Below, piece by piece: positions 7,431 through 16,050 of a stretch of 64,000 nt of DNA. The stretch lies in contig NZ_UPPP01000068.1 of NCBI RefSeq assembly GCF_900476375.1, positions 23,427-87,426 of the forward strand. The letters are read 5' to 3'. Below the pieces are notes generated by a model. It did not search any database, was not told the DNA's origin, and was given only the letters and a program-made list of their open reading frames with translations. The stretch is from Allolucifera butyrica. Its GTDB lineage: Bacteria; Bacillota; Negativicutes; Sporomusales; UPPP01. The number at the start of each line of letters is the position of its first letter. Position 1 is the first letter of the stretch. The translations under genes and the position numbers were made by a program.

Positions 7431-8537
7431 CTAGAAAATAAGTTCCTTAGCCCAGCGGAGGCATTGCCGTGTTATTGTAATGGCTTTCCAAAATTTCTTT
7501 TTTACCGGATTCACAGTTTGAATTTCCTGTACGGCGGCGAATCCATCGGAAAAATCGGTTGTTTTTTCATACCCGGCTGGCAAGGCAACTTGGCCTTGCC
7601 GGTTAATTAAGGCATACTTGCCATTATGGAACACTTTGGCGCAGCCGTTGTAAAAACTGCCGGCCCAATTCCAGTTCAGAGGGATAACAAGTTTACCTGT
7701 ATGATCAATAAACCCCGCTTTCCCTTTTATCATTACTTTGGCCAGCCCTTCACTAAATTCCCAGGCCCAGTCGAACTTAGGACTGATTACAAAATCACCT
7801 TTTTTATTGATATAACCATATTTATTGCCCAATTTAACCAACCCGGCCCCTTCCTTGAAATTCCAGGCCCAATCAAAATGCGGCGGAATCATAAGATTAC
7901 CCTGTTTATTACAATAACCCCATTTCGACCCGACCTTCACAGCGGCAAGTTCTTCATGAAAATCCCGTATAAATTCAAACTGAGGAGTCATAACCAATTG
8001 TCCGTCCTTATGCAAAAAACCATATTGGTTATTGGCCCGGATTACTGCCATCCCATCATTAAAATCTCCGGCAAATTCAAAAGCCGGCTCGTAAATCCAC
8101 TTTCCCTGCCTGTCTATATAACCAAATTTATCGTCTACTCCCACTGCCGCAGCATCCCCGGAAAAATCACCGGCCCAGTCATATTTCGCCGCCACAACCA
8201 TTGTACCGGCCGTATTAATATAACCATACCTATCATTCCATTTGACGGCGGCTAACCCGGCGCTAAATGGTCCGGCCTCTTGATATTGCGGTTTTATCAC
8301 CATGTCACCTTGCTTGTCGATAAACCCCAAGGAACCGTCTCTGTCAACCGCCGCCAATCCCTCACTGTATTTTTCAACTCTGGTAAATTGAGGTTTGATA
8401 ATCTCTTGGCCGGTTGTATCAATAAAACCCCACTTGGCAGAACCGGCCGGCGGTTTTCCCAAATAACAGGCCAGAAAAATCCAAGCCGCCATGGCGACGA
8501 TGAATAAATTCGTACTTAAAACAACCGACTTTTTCAC
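7431..8537 (-). CDS. membrane-anchored WG-repeat protein
   Basis: About nine WG repeats (pattern [WY]G[FY]I[DN]xxGxxVIxPxF) run from about residue 35 to the C terminus, for example YGYINKKGDFVISPKF and AGFIDHTGKLVIPLNW; this family forms beta-rich folds of unknown function. The N terminus is hydrophobic (STNLFIVAMAAWIFLAC) and may be a signal anchor or weak lipobox. GTG 8537 is chosen because GGAGGG sits about ten bases upstream; an ATG at 8555 lacks a ribosome site. The stop is four bases from the repeat at 7411-7426. Confidence 0.82.
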   Translation of the reverse strand: MKKSVVLSTNLFIVAMAAWIFLACYLGKPPAGSAKWGFIDTTGQEIIKPQFTRVEKYSEGLAAVDRDGSLGFIDKQGDMVIKPQYQEAGPFSAGLAAVKWNDRYGYINTAGTMVVAAKYDWAGDFSGDAAAVGVDDKFGYIDRQGKWIYEPAFEFAGDFNDGMAVIRANNQYGFLHKDGQLVMTPQFEFIRDFHEELAAVKVGSKWGYCNKQGNLMIPPHFDWAWNFKEGAGLVKLGNKYGYINKKGDFVISPKFDWAWEFSEGLAKVMIKGKAGFIDHTGKLVIPLNWNWAGSFYNGCAKVFHNGKYALINRQGQVALPAGYEKTTDFSDGFAAVQEIQTVNPVKKKFWKAITITRQCLRWAKELIF

Positions 8538-8683
8538 ACCCAACCTGCCCTCCATTCATCCATCGGGTCCTGACTGCTGCCATATCTTTAAGCAGGTTTT
8601 CAATATCATCAAAATATATGACCGGCCAAGAAAAAATAGTCGCGCTTTTTCGGCTCACGGAGCAGGGGGCAGTATGTAGAAAA

Positions 8684-8725
8684 AGGAACTGTCTAAAAAG
8701 CAAAAAACCTTTTTAGACAGTTCCT
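8684..8725 (-). terminator. strong terminator after the metallophosphoesterase
   Basis: Perfect 17-bp inverted repeat AGGAACTGTCTAAAAAG/CTTTTTAGACAGTTCCT around an 8-base loop, followed on the minus strand by TTTTTCT. Separates the metallophosphoesterase from the WG-repeat gene. The symmetry also allows function on the plus strand. Confidence 0.8.
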
Positions 8726-8739
8726 ATAACAGCGGCCCG

Positions 8740-9441
8740 TCAGACTTCCATGATTTTTTTCACCTGAAAATGCAAGGCATCACAGGAAACCAGATGACAC
8801 TGGAAAGGACAACAGTTTGGTCCCGGACCCAATACGATTCCTTCCCCGTGCAGATGACCGAAAATATAGTGTTCAACCTGAGCCGTATTCAGTATTTTCA
8901 AGAAGCGTTCCGTTCCCTGTCCCTGGTAAAACATTGGGAAGTGGGTAACCACAATCTGCTGCTTATACCCTTCTTTTTGAGCCGCTGCCAGTGAGACGGC
9001 AATCCGTTGTTCTTCCCGCTCATAAATCTTTTGATCCTGGGCCGTAAAATTACTGTCATAAGGATTCACCCAGCCCCGGCTGCCGCAAACGGCGATATCT
9101 CCTACGGGAATAAAGGAATTATGAATAAAAGAAATGGAAGCCGGCAATTGTTGTTTCATTTTGGCGGCCGTGGACCACCAAAAATCATGATTTCCCTTGA
9201 CCAGTATCTTTTGGCCGGGCATTTGGTGAATCTCATTTAAATCCTCCATTGCCTCTTCTAAATCCATAGCCCAGGAAATATCGCCGGCGATTAAAACGAC
9301 ATCCCTTTCCTGAACAGATTGCCGCCAGGAAGCGCTAATTTTACGCCAATGGTCACGCCATTGCTCACCGAATACTACCATCGGTTTTTTCGGCGGCTCC
9401 CCGGATAAATGCAAATCGCCGATAGCAAAAATAGTACTCAT
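8740..9441 (-). CDS. metallophosphoesterase (predicted phosphohydrolase)
   Basis: Calcineurin-like phosphoesterase, cytoplasmic, 233 residues. The two-metal motifs are all present: GDLHL (about residues 8-12), GDISW, GNHDFWW, THFP and GHLHGE. Closest in layout to the YkuE/predicted phosphohydrolase group of Firmicutes; substrate not known. ATG 9441 has AAAAGGTG upstream. Monocistronic between a palindromic promoter region and a strong terminator. Confidence 0.82.
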   Translation of the reverse strand: MSTIFAIGDLHLSGEPPKKPMVVFGEQWRDHWRKISASWRQSVQERDVVLIAGDISWAMDLEEAMEDLNEIHQMPGQKILVKGNHDFWWSTAAKMKQQLPASISFIHNSFIPVGDIAVCGSRGWVNPYDSNFTAQDQKIYEREEQRIAVSLAAAQKEGYKQQIVVTHFPMFYQGQGTERFLKILNTAQVEHYIFGHLHGEGIVLGPGPNCCPFQCHLVSCDALHFQVKKIMEV

Positions 9442-9485
9442 ATCTCAACACCTTTTGATATCTTTTCTCGCGTTAGTTATATTAC

Positions 9486-9506
9486 AATTATTTCCAGGAA
9501 ATAATT
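9486..9506. promoter_or_regulatory. perfect 21-bp palindrome upstream of the metallophosphoesterase
   Basis: AATTATTTCC-A-GGAAATAATT. It lies 45 bases upstream of the 9441 start and 32 bases past the end of cobC, in an AT-rich zone that could hold the promoter. May be an operator for a dimeric repressor or a weak hairpin at the end of the cobamide operon. Confidence 0.4.
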
Positions 9507-9537
9507 AACTATTCAACCGTCGGCTACAAAAAGAAAC

Positions 9538-10155
9538 TCACGGCTGTGGCGGTGCCAGATGATGAATATCATTGACCAGGGCGACAATCGCCCGGTCATT
9601 ATGATACTCAATTATATTAACTGCCGTATTGTCCTGGCGGATATTCCAGACAAAATTCAGGTGAATATTTAAGGCGGCGCATAATAGGGCCCGGATTGTT
9701 CCACCATGCGATACGACCGCAATGGTTTCCCCTTCATGCTGTCTGATAAGCTTTTGTATAGCCTCTTCGGCCCGTTCTTTCAGTTCCTTAAACGATTCGC
9801 CGCCGGGAATCTGAATTTCATCCGTATGGGTATAAAACTTATCCATAATTTCGGGCCAGCGGGCATAAATTTCGTCATAAGTCAGGCCTTCCCACTCGCC
9901 AAACTTTATTTCGCGCAGTTCCGGCACGCTTTGAACCGGCAAAGCATGAAACCGCGCAATTTCTTCCGCCGTTTGGAAAGCCCGGCTTAAATCGCTGGCA
10001 TATACCGCCTGAATTGGTTCCGGACGCAGACGCTCCGCCACTAATTTCGCCTGGCCCAGTCCGGTTTCCGTCAGTTCCACGTCCGTATGTCCCTGATACC
10101 GCATGGCATGATTCCATACAGTTTGACCATGACGGACCAAGATAACCTTTGTCAT
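9538..10155 (-). CDS. cobC: histidine phosphatase, probable alpha-ribazole phosphatase
   Basis: Phosphoglycerate-mutase-like phosphatase: the RHG motif with catalytic His is VRHGQTVWN (about residues 7-15), followed by GHTDVELTETG, GEWEGLTYDEI and a second catalytic His in VVSHGGTIRA. In this setting it most likely removes the phosphate from alpha-ribazole-5'-phosphate (or adenosylcobamide phosphate) in nucleotide-loop assembly. Sequence alone cannot separate it from other family members; the assignment rests on the operon. Its ATG overlaps the cobD stop. Last gene of the cobamide operon. Confidence 0.78.
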   Translation of the reverse strand: MTKVILVRHGQTVWNHAMRYQGHTDVELTETGLGQAKLVAERLRPEPIQAVYASDLSRAFQTAEEIARFHALPVQSVPELREIKFGEWEGLTYDEIYARWPEIMDKFYTHTDEIQIPGGESFKELKERAEEAIQKLIRQHEGETIAVVSHGGTIRALLCAALNIHLNFVWNIRQDNTAVNIIEYHNDRAIVALVNDIHHLAPPQP

Positions 10156-11243
10156 TTTTCTTCACCTGCAATATTTTGTAAAGTATCGAGCAAGACCTGG
10201 TTTTGTGCGGGACGCTTTACCGCCACCCGGATGTAGGCCGGTGACAATCCCGGATAATTACTGCAGTCTCTAATTAAAATACCGTAAGCCAGCAGACTCT
10301 GTTGCATTTCAACTGCCGTCCGGCGGTTACCGGTATGCACCAGAATATAATTAACCGCTGGCGGAAAAGGTTTAAAGCCGGCAATTTTTTGCAGCCCCTC
10401 ATACATACTTTTATTGGCCTGCTGAACAAGACTTCTGCTCCGGCGTCCGTATTCTTCATCCTCCAAGGCGGCAATGCCGGCTGCTTGGGCTAATGAATTG
10501 ACATTCCACGGGTCTTTGGCGGCATGCAGTTTTTGCGCCAGGTCCGGTGAGGTAAGACTAAAGCCCAGCCGCAATCCGGGAATGGCATAAAACTTAGTCA
10601 GCGAATGAAGAATTACCAGATTGGGGTAGCGGGAAAGCAAGGAGCGGCAAGTAAACGGCGCATCATCAGGTAAAAAATCAATGAACGACTCATCAAGCAC
10701 TACAACTGTGCCGGTTTTCCCCGCGGCCTCGATAATTTCCTCCAAAACCCGGTTGGTTAGAATCGTGCCGGTAGGGTTATTCGGATTACCGATAAACACC
10801 ATATCCGTGCCGGGCAGCTTTTCTATGACCGAAGCCGCGGTAAGCAAAAAACCGTCCGCATCCTTAAGCAGTATATAGTTAATCTCCGCCCCGGCCGCCC
10901 GGGCGGCCCGTTCATATTCACCGAACGAAGGCGCCGGAATCAATACGCGCCTTGGTTTTAGCACATGGCATAAAATATATAACAATTCCACAGCGCCGTT
11001 GCCGGCGGTGATACAAGCTTCCTCCACCCCGTAACGGCGGCTTAGGATTCGTTTTAATTCAAAAGCGTCCGGGTCCGGATAATGAATAATCCGGGGGATG
11101 GACTGGACAAGTACCTGCGAAATACAACCGGCCAGGCCAAGCGGATTAATGTTGGCGCTGAAATCAAGCCAGTCCTCCACGCTCCGGCCGGTTTTCCGGG
11201 CGGCATTATAAAGATTGCCGCCATGATCCGGTATTTTTTCCAT
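10152..11243 (-). CDS. cobD: L-threonine-O-3-phosphate decarboxylase
   Basis: PLP enzyme of the class I aminotransferase fold that makes (R)-1-amino-2-propanol phosphate, the linker of the cobamide lower loop. DFSANINPLG near the N terminus, GNPNNPTGT, DESFIDF, and the Schiff-base lysine in HSLTKFYAIPGLRLGF. It resembles HisC but the N-terminal HGGN and the operon identify CobD. ATG 11243 follows GGAGG at eight bases; it overlaps the upstream GHMP-kinase gene by 38 bases, so translation is probably coupled. Confidence 0.88.
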   Translation of the reverse strand: MEKIPDHGGNLYNAARKTGRSVEDWLDFSANINPLGLAGCISQVLVQSIPRIIHYPDPDAFELKRILSRRYGVEEACITAGNGAVELLYILCHVLKPRRVLIPAPSFGEYERAARAAGAEINYILLKDADGFLLTAASVIEKLPGTDMVFIGNPNNPTGTILTNRVLEEIIEAAGKTGTVVVLDESFIDFLPDDAPFTCRSLLSRYPNLVILHSLTKFYAIPGLRLGFSLTSPDLAQKLHAAKDPWNVNSLAQAAGIAALEDEEYGRRSRSLVQQANKSMYEGLQKIAGFKPFPPAVNYILVHTGNRRTAVEMQQSLLAYGILIRDCSNYPGLSPAYIRVAVKRPAQNQVLLDTLQNIAGEEK

Positions 11244-12123
11244 CGGGCATTCCTCCGTACTGCAATGTTAATCCGCCGGATATGAACCGCACCGTATGCA
11301 GGTATTCTATATCCGGACAAACCTTTCGCACGACGGCAACGGCCGCCGGAATTCGCCAACTGTCTTTTTCTGCAAACAGGATGCCCAACACCGTGCCGCT
11401 GTGGGCAACATTCAATCCGACTGCCCCTAACGCCGGAACAAGCTCTGCCAGAGTTTGCAGACAGGGTTTATATAAAATGGCCTGATTGGCCAATGCACTC
11501 AATGTCGCCCCCCGGCCGATCAGACTACAGTCGTTTGCGGCCAATCCCCGGATAACCAGTTCAGCAGCCGCCGCAACCGCTTCCTCTTTTTTCCGGTTCA
11601 GTCCGGCCAAATCCGTACGCTGATTAAATCCCAGCGTATCAACTTCTCCGCCGGCATCGAAAACCGCAATCCGCATCGGCGGCGGCGCGCCAAGCTGCCG
11701 CCGCAGTTCCCCTTTCACATGGTCAAACATAACCACCCCGGTATAAAAAATTCCGTCGGTCGGCTCAATTGACAGCGCTATATCGGCAATTTCATCCACC
11801 GTGAGCAATTTACCCAGCGTAGCAGCCGTAGCCTGGCAGGCGGCACTGATATCGGCGCTGCTCGAAGCCATTCCTTTTCCCATGGGAAGCTCGGAACGAA
11901 CCACCACTTCGAAAGATTTACCCGCCACCGCCAGATATTCGGCCGTTTTAGCGACGGCAGCCAAAGTCTTAACACCGGCCGCCATACGGGGATGCTTTGG
12001 TGCCGGTCCGACTTCTACGGTAGAATATAAATCAATTGGACACGTAATTAAAAAATTTTGCTCCTTTATTGTTCCCTGCACCAGTTCCCCACACGAACCG
12101 GGAGCCTGTACTTTCGCCTTCAT
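11206..12123 (-). CDS. GHMP kinase, probable L-threonine kinase (PduX-like)
   Basis: GHMP-superfamily kinase expected to phosphorylate L-threonine, giving the substrate of the adjacent CobD. Starts KVQAPGSCGELVQG, typical of PduX, and has the ATP-binding PMGKGMASSSADISA loop near residue 80. Start chosen at ATG 12123 because AAGGAG lies seven bases upstream; the ORF extends further but without a ribosome site. 305 residues. Context (next to cobD and cobS) makes the threonine-kinase role much more likely than other GHMP kinases. Confidence 0.82.
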   Translation of the reverse strand: MKAKVQAPGSCGELVQGTIKEQNFLITCPIDLYSTVEVGPAPKHPRMAAGVKTLAAVAKTAEYLAVAGKSFEVVVRSELPMGKGMASSSADISAACQATAATLGKLLTVDEIADIALSIEPTDGIFYTGVVMFDHVKGELRRQLGAPPPMRIAVFDAGGEVDTLGFNQRTDLAGLNRKKEEAVAAAAELVIRGLAANDCSLIGRGATLSALANQAILYKPCLQTLAELVPALGAVGLNVAHSGTVLGILFAEKDSWRIPAAVAVVRKVCPDIEYLHTVRFISGGLTLQYGGMPDGKNTGSWRQSL

Positions 12124-12177
12124 AGAATAACTCCTTACCGTTGCCTTCCCTCCGGTTTCAGCACCGGGACGCAGCAA

Positions 12178-12924
12178 TCAAAATAAGAAAACCAGTAATA
12201 TCAATACTTCAGACAGTTCCGTAACCGCGCCATAAACGTCGCCCGTCAGTCCTCCGAGCAGCCGGGTAACGTAACGGCAAAAAATAAGCGTAAATAAACT
12301 GGTAATGCCCCATCCGGCGACAGCCTCTTTACCCAGCGGAATAATAAAAAACGCCGTAAATAACGCCGCAGTCAGCAAAGCATGCCGGCCGGCAAATTGG
12401 GCAAAAGCTTTGCCGATTCCTTCCGGGCGGGCATAGGGAAAGAGGGTGATAGCCATAACCATGGAAAAACGGCCCAGTATAGGCATGGCAAATAAAGCAA
12501 CCGGCAAAACGGAAGGGGATAGGTCCAAAAGCAAGGACCACTTAGCAAGCAACAGGATTCCGAAGGCAATGGCACCATTGGCCCCCACCCGGCTGTCCTT
12601 CATGATTTCCAGCATTTTTTCCCGGGAACGGCCGGAAAAAATGCCGTCCATGGTATCCATTAATCCATCGCAATGGAGACCGCCGGTAAGAAAAATATTG
12701 GCGGCAACAACCAAAACCGCGATTACATTCACCGGCATATACCGGGCCACAAGCGGCAAATATCCCTGCAGTAAATAATACAATGCCGCCAACAGAACGC
12801 CAAGTACGGCACCAACCAGGGGAAAATATTTAACGCTGCGGCCAAAATTTTCTGCCGACCATTCCTGTTGACGGGTAATGCGGATACGGGTTAAAAACTG
12901 TAAGCCTGTAAAAAAATCCTGCAT
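12178..12924 (-). CDS. cobS: cobalamin-5'-phosphate synthase
   Basis: Integral membrane enzyme joining adenosylcobinamide-GDP with the activated lower base. Several membrane spans and the family motif GGLHCDGLMDTMDGIFSGRSR with metal-binding acidic residues, then KDSRVGANGA. The start is uncertain: ATG 12924 gives the length usual for CobS, but its nearest Shine-Dalgarno (AAGGAGG, 12955-12961) is far upstream with a GGCGC/GCGCC hairpin (12937-12952) between, which may bring it closer. ATG 12954 touches the SD directly and TTG 12987 has none. Confidence 0.85.
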   Translation of the reverse strand: MQDFFTGLQFLTRIRITRQQEWSAENFGRSVKYFPLVGAVLGVLLAALYYLLQGYLPLVARYMPVNVIAVLVVAANIFLTGGLHCDGLMDTMDGIFSGRSREKMLEIMKDSRVGANGAIAFGILLLAKWSLLLDLSPSVLPVALFAMPILGRFSMVMAITLFPYARPEGIGKAFAQFAGRHALLTAALFTAFFIIPLGKEAVAGWGITSLFTLIFCRYVTRLLGGLTGDVYGAVTELSEVLILLVFLF

Positions 12925-12996
12925 ATTTTCAAACCCGGCGCGAAAATGCGCCATCCTCCTTAAATCTGAAATTCCCGGCGGAAACAACAGTTCGTT

Positions 12997-13953
12997 CTAA
13001 ATATGACGAAGCCAGTAAGACCCTAAGACTGTAAGCGCTAGAAATAAAGCCGTAGTCATATACATCATACGCACCGTTTGCTCGATATGACCTGGTTCCA
13101 GTTCCGTCAGTTTGTCTCCCATCGGAGCGCGAAGAGAGGCTACGCCGCCATAATAATTCAATCCCCCCAGGCGGACGCCGAGAGCGCCGGCAACGGCCGC
13201 TTCCGCAATCCCGCTGTTAGGACTGGGGTGTTTGGGCGCATCCCGCCAAATGGTCTTAAGGCACCGTTTCGTATTATAACCCAGAAAAAAGGCTGTGATT
13301 ACAAGCAGCATTCCCGTTAACCGGGCGGGAACGTAATTGAAAATGTCATCCGTTCGGGCGGCCACTTTGCCAAAGTAGAAATATTTTTCATTTTTATATC
13401 CCACCATGGAATCCAGCGTGTTTACCGCCCGGTACAAAAAAGCCAGCGGCACCCCGCCAATAGCAGCATAAAACAGCGGAGAAATAATTCCGTCCACTAT
13501 ATTTTCCGCCACCGTTTCCACCGTCGCCCGGGTAACTTCCGCTACATCCAGGTGGCCCGTATCCCGCCCGACAATCCAGCCAACTTTAAAACGGGCCTGC
13601 TCCAAATCCCCGGCCGCTAAATAACCGCGGATTTCCCGCCCTGCCTCAGCCAGACTGCGCGGTGATATGGCAAACGACAAAAGAAGCGCACCGCCAAAAA
13701 AAGCCGCTGCCGGATGAAGACGATTCAGTCCGTACATTATCAGCCAGGTAATACCATAAGTGACTGTCAGCACAATGAATACCAAGACCGCGCCGGCAAA
13801 CTGCTGCTGACGGCTAGAATTCCCGGTCCGGCGCAATTTTTTTTCCCAAGCGCTGATTAATTTGCCGATAATTACGACCGGATGCCAGTTTGAGCGAGGG
13901 TCGCCAAATAATCCGTCAAGCAGAACGGCGGTAAACAGAAAATATTGCTCCAT
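12997..13953 (-). CDS. cbiB: adenosylcobinamide-phosphate synthase (CbiB)
   Basis: Membrane protein that attaches aminopropanol (or its phosphate) to adenosylcobyric acid. Opens with LLDGLFGDPRSNWHPVVIIGKLI, has ATVETVAENIVDGIISPLFYAAIGG and APKHPSPNSGIAEAAVAGALGVRLGG, all CbiB hallmarks. 318 residues with about five hydrophobic spans. Start codon overlaps the cobQ stop by one base (TAATG). Confidence 0.93.
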   Translation of the reverse strand: MEQYFLFTAVLLDGLFGDPRSNWHPVVIIGKLISAWEKKLRRTGNSSRQQQFAGAVLVFIVLTVTYGITWLIMYGLNRLHPAAAFFGGALLLSFAISPRSLAEAGREIRGYLAAGDLEQARFKVGWIVGRDTGHLDVAEVTRATVETVAENIVDGIISPLFYAAIGGVPLAFLYRAVNTLDSMVGYKNEKYFYFGKVAARTDDIFNYVPARLTGMLLVITAFFLGYNTKRCLKTIWRDAPKHPSPNSGIAEAAVAGALGVRLGGLNYYGGVASLRAPMGDKLTELEPGHIEQTVRMMYMTTALFLALTVLGSYWLRHI

Positions 13954-15473
13954 TATTGATCACCCAGGATTTGATAAATCAAATCCATATTAAGACTTTT
14001 CCGTACTATATTGGCCAACTGGTTATAACTTTCCTCTTTCTCCGCCTGCACATCCCGGAAAACGGTTAACGGGTTCAGCCCCTTGCGAACCCGCAGGGCA
14101 TCAATAACGGCCCGCCGGTAGCGGTTGTTATCGAAAATGCCATGAATGTAAGTCCCCATGACCAAGCCGTCTTTCCGTACCACTCCGTCGGGAGAAGCCG
14201 CCGGCTGACCGGACCGTCCGGTAATTTCAAAAGCGGGTTGCACCGGTGTTAAAAATTGGGTCCGCCCCATATGAATTTCATAACCGGTAAGTCCCTTCTC
14301 ATTATAATTCAGTCCCAGAAAGCCTTGATTCGTGACATTGGCCGTTACCTGGTGCGTAATTTTTTCGGCCGCAAAAATGGTAATGGTATCAAGAAGCCCA
14401 ATGCCTTCAATCCGGTCCCGGTCGGATTCCGTATGTTCGGGGTCCTGAATTTCCCGGCCCAGCATCTGATAACCGCCGCAGATTCCAACTACAGGTGTCC
14501 CTGTTTTTGCCAGTCCGGCAATGGCTTTGTCATAACCGTGCTGCTGTAAATAAAGTAAATCTTCAATGGTATTTTTACTGCCGGGTAAAATAATAAGATC
14601 GGGCTGTCCAATCATCTCTCCCTGGCGCACATACCGGACGGTAACATCCTCTTCGGCCGCCAAGGCGTCAAAATCGGTAAAATTGGAGATTTTAGGCAGA
14701 CGCATAACGGCAATTTCAATCTCCCGGGACCCGGAATCCTGTTTATCATCCAAAGATACCGAATCCTCATCATCAATTCCCATACGTTCCATATAAGGAA
14801 TTACACCCACTACGGGCTTGCCGGTCTTCTGCTCCAGAAACTGCAGGGCCGGTTCGAGCAGTTTTATATCGCCCCTGAATTTATTAATGACAATTCCTTT
14901 AACCAGCTCCCGCTCGTCAGGGTCCAGCAATTCCAACGTCCCGACGACGGAAGCCAGAGCACCGCCCCGGTCAATGTCTGCTACTAAAAGAACCGGCGCC
15001 GGGACCATCTTGGCTACCCGCATATTAACAATATCGTTGGCTTTCAAATTAACCTCGGCCGGACTGCCGGCTCCCTCAACGACTATGACGTCATAACGCT
15101 GCTGAAGGTTATGCAGACATTCCTTAATGGTAGTCAAGGCCCGCATACTGTATCCGTTATGATACTCTTGCGCCGACATGGTGCCGACCGGCCGCCCCAT
15201 AACAATCACCTGGGAACAGGAATTGCCCGTAGGTTTCAATAAGACCGGGTTCATTTCCACACTTGGCGCCAACCCGGCCGCTTCCGCCTGAGCCACTTGC
15301 GCCCGGCCCATTTCCCCGCCGGTTTTGGTCACATAGGAATTTAAGGCCATATTCTGGGCCTTAAAGGGAACAACCCCGTAACCGTCCTGGAAAAAAATCC
15401 GGCAAAGCGCCGTTGTTACTATGCTTTTTCCCACATGGGAACTGGTTCCTTGCAGCATAATTGCTTTCGCCAT
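13953..15473 (-). CDS. cobQ: cobyric acid synthase
   Basis: Glutamine-dependent amidotransferase adding four amide groups to adenosylcobyrinic acid a,c-diamide. N-terminal ATP-binding domain (MLQGTSSHVGKSIVTTALCR, then PFKAQNMALNSYVT), and a C-terminal class I-like glutaminase domain with the Cys of GICGGYQMLG and a HGIFDN motif. 506 residues, full length. Four bases separate it from cobU. Confidence 0.95.
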   Translation of the reverse strand: MAKAIMLQGTSSHVGKSIVTTALCRIFFQDGYGVVPFKAQNMALNSYVTKTGGEMGRAQVAQAEAAGLAPSVEMNPVLLKPTGNSCSQVIVMGRPVGTMSAQEYHNGYSMRALTTIKECLHNLQQRYDVIVVEGAGSPAEVNLKANDIVNMRVAKMVPAPVLLVADIDRGGALASVVGTLELLDPDERELVKGIVINKFRGDIKLLEPALQFLEQKTGKPVVGVIPYMERMGIDDEDSVSLDDKQDSGSREIEIAVMRLPKISNFTDFDALAAEEDVTVRYVRQGEMIGQPDLIILPGSKNTIEDLLYLQQHGYDKAIAGLAKTGTPVVGICGGYQMLGREIQDPEHTESDRDRIEGIGLLDTITIFAAEKITHQVTANVTNQGFLGLNYNEKGLTGYEIHMGRTQFLTPVQPAFEITGRSGQPAASPDGVVRKDGLVMGTYIHGIFDNNRYRRAVIDALRVRKGLNPLTVFRDVQAEKEESYNQLANIVRKSLNMDLIYQILGDQ

Positions 15474-15477
15474 CGTA

Positions 15478-16050
15478 TTATCCCTCCTTACCCAGCGGAA
15501 CGGCCAGTTTCTTTATTTCGATTGCCAGCCCGCTCACTACCAAATAGACCTCGGCGGCGGCGGCGGCCACTTTTTGATTCACCATTCCTGCCAAATCCCG
15601 ATATTCCCGCGCCAAAGCATTTTCCGGCACAATGCCCATACCCACTTCATTCGTGACAAAAATCACTGTACTCTTGTCTGAACGGGCACAGGCCAGCAAT
15701 TTTTCTATTTGGTCCATTACATAATTGGTCCTGTCGGCCCCTTGCCCGGGTGCATCGGGTCCTAGCAGCAAATTGCTGATATATAACGTCAAACAGTCAA
15801 AAAGCACTACCGAAGCGGCTGCAACGGCCTTTGCCATGGCATTATGGGCATCGTAAGGCGCTTCCAGCGTCTGCCATACTGCCGGACGGCGCTCCCGGTG
15901 CAGCCGGACCCGCCGGTCCATCTCTTTATCGAAAATCTGGGCCGTAGCAATATACACGACGGATTCGCCGCTGTTTGCCGCATACCTTTCGGCAAAAGTA
16001 CTCTTGCCGCTCCGGGTTCCGCCCGTAACCAGCACAATTTTACCTGCCAA
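15478..16050 (-). CDS. cobU: adenosylcobinamide kinase / guanylyltransferase
   Basis: Bifunctional enzyme that phosphorylates adenosylcobinamide and transfers GMP. P-loop GGTRSGKSTFAE at about residues 10-21, RRP with the VWQTLEAP loop holding the GMP-accepting His region (RLHRERRP), FDCLTLYISNLL, and FVTNEVGMGIVP. Start is TTG 16050 with AAGGGGGCGG upstream. Overlaps the end of cbiA by eleven bases. Confidence 0.92.
   Translation of the reverse strand: MAGKIVLVTGGTRSGKSTFAERYAANSGESVVYIATAQIFDKEMDRRVRLHRERRPAVWQTLEAPYDAHNAMAKAVAAASVVLFDCLTLYISNLLLGPDAPGQGADRTNYVMDQIEKLLACARSDKSTVIFVTNEVGMGIVPENALAREYRDLAGMVNQKVAAAAAEVYLVVSGLAIEIKKLAVPLGKEG

Noticed and set aside
7626..8255. 209-codon plus-strand open frame in the WG-repeat gene
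   Set aside because: A mirror of the repeats on the coding strand; no ribosome site and low-complexity translation.
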